51,001 bases of DNA from Gemmataceae bacterium (lineage in GTDB: Bacteria; Planctomycetota; Planctomycetia; Gemmatales; Gemmataceae), in contig SHZY01000024.1 in the NCBI GenBank assembly GCA_009692065.1, forward strand, positions 1 to 51,001, read 5' to 3'. Position numbers and translations under genes: made by a program. The first letter of the stretch is position 1; each line of letters starts with the position of its first letter. The notes under the pieces are model-generated. The model had not been told where the DNA came from, did no database searches, and saw nothing but the letters and a program-made list of their open reading frames with translations. Below, in pieces: positions 50,775 to 51,001 of the stretch.

Positions 50775-51001
50775 TAGCCGTTCACGGTCGAATACTGCCG
50801 ACAGCGCGTACCAGTTGCGTTCGAGAATGGCCAACACTACGTTATGAATGGGAGTACCGGCAGGAAGCGGCTCAGGTGGTGTTGGGCAGCAGGCTCGGGC
50901 TGGGTTGATCGGCAAAGTAGGCAGAAATGGATTCGTGGAGAAAGCTGAAAACGCTGCGGCCTTTTTGGGCACAGGTCGCCATCACGGTCCAAATGCGTTC
51001 G
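50774..51001 (-). mobile_element. right end of an IS66-like insertion sequence, cut by the window
   Basis: GTAGCCGTTCACGG at 50774 begins directly after the broken methyltransferase codons, and IS66 elements start with GTA-type terminal repeats. Inside, on the minus strand, is the C-terminus of an IS66-type transposase. The other end and the target duplication are outside the window. Confidence 0.6.
50872..51000 (-). CDS. IS66-family transposase, C-terminal end (partial)
   Basis: Open at the right edge, it reads ERIWTVMATCAQKGRSVFSFL, then HESISAYFADQPSPSLLPNTT and a TGA at 50872-50874. The pattern 'RIW.V..TC..QGR.V..FL......Y..GQ.PSLLP' is the usual end of IS66 TnpC transposases. Only 42 residues are visible. 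The 94 bases after its stop, up to the IS end, show no further gene. Confidence 0.75.
   Translation of the reverse strand, partial: ERIWTVMATCAQKGRSVFSFLHESISAYFADQPSPSLLPNTT

Noticed and set aside
1..51001. CRISPR array or tRNA-Sec gene
   Set aside because: No regularly spaced identical repeats with unique spacers were found; no 90-base tRNA with anticodon TCA was recognised by eye, although a covariance search would be decisive.

Overview
The window looks like a chromosomal segment of a high-GC member of the Planctomycetota, perhaps Gemmatales-like. The signs are a Tat-exported DUF1501 protein beside another Tat-exported protein, large secreted WD40/BNR/PQQ-type beta-propeller proteins, a BON-domain exported protein, a PYROXD2-like oxidoreductase, a planctomycete-style integrase and very many palindromic intergenic repeats. 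This placement rests on recognised families; no rRNA is present.

Layout. 1-1.6 kb is an accessory edge: an HTH-like fragment and a tyrosine recombinase broken in an A8 run, next to tRNA-Phe (GAA). 1.7-5.2 kb holds a possible 46-residue protein with its own intrinsic terminator, selA, a small conserved protein and an ImmA/IrrE-like metalloprotease with a near-leaderless promoter. 5.7-10.2 kb holds a BON protein, a sortilin/BNR-repeat exported protein and an M42 aminopeptidase. 10.2-17 kb has a divergent pair: an FGGY sugar kinase and a 1686-residue DUF4011 SF1 helicase with a C-terminal nuclease-like domain. 17-18.6 kb holds a DinB-like protein and an amidohydrolase. 18.8-28 kb is a complete recC-recB-recD set on the minus strand. 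28.2-33.9 kb holds a zinc-ribbon membrane protein, a WD40 protein, a small CxxC protein, a phytoene-desaturase-like oxidoreductase and a double-GNAT protein. 34-40.9 kb is a giant polytopic membrane-protein gene broken by four frame changes and one in-frame TGA. 41.2-42.5 kb is a thioredoxin-like gene read through an in-frame TGA, the best selenoprotein candidate. 42.9-47.6 kb is a PQQ-propeller protein gene interrupted by TAG. 47.7-50.6 kb holds DUF1501 and a second Tat protein. The right edge is a DNA-methyltransferase start cut off by an IS66-like element.

How things connect. selA makes Sec-tRNA from Ser-tRNA, and the gene at 41216-42514 carries Cys followed by in-frame UGA, with a stem-loop just downstream whose loop is GGUC, the loop sequence known from E. 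coli fdhF. Enzyme and likely client therefore lie in one window, although selB, selD and tRNA-Sec are not visible here. The two other in-frame stops (TGA at 34187, TAG at 46319) lack this context and look like mutations or assembly errors.

The other strong theme is the density of long inverted repeats, of several unrelated families, at gene ends and between genes, including inside the recCBD cluster. Two copies of one palindrome family sit in frame inside the helicase gene. Several single-base breaks (integrase, membrane gene, left-edge fragment) could be real decay or assembly error; the sequence alone cannot separate these.
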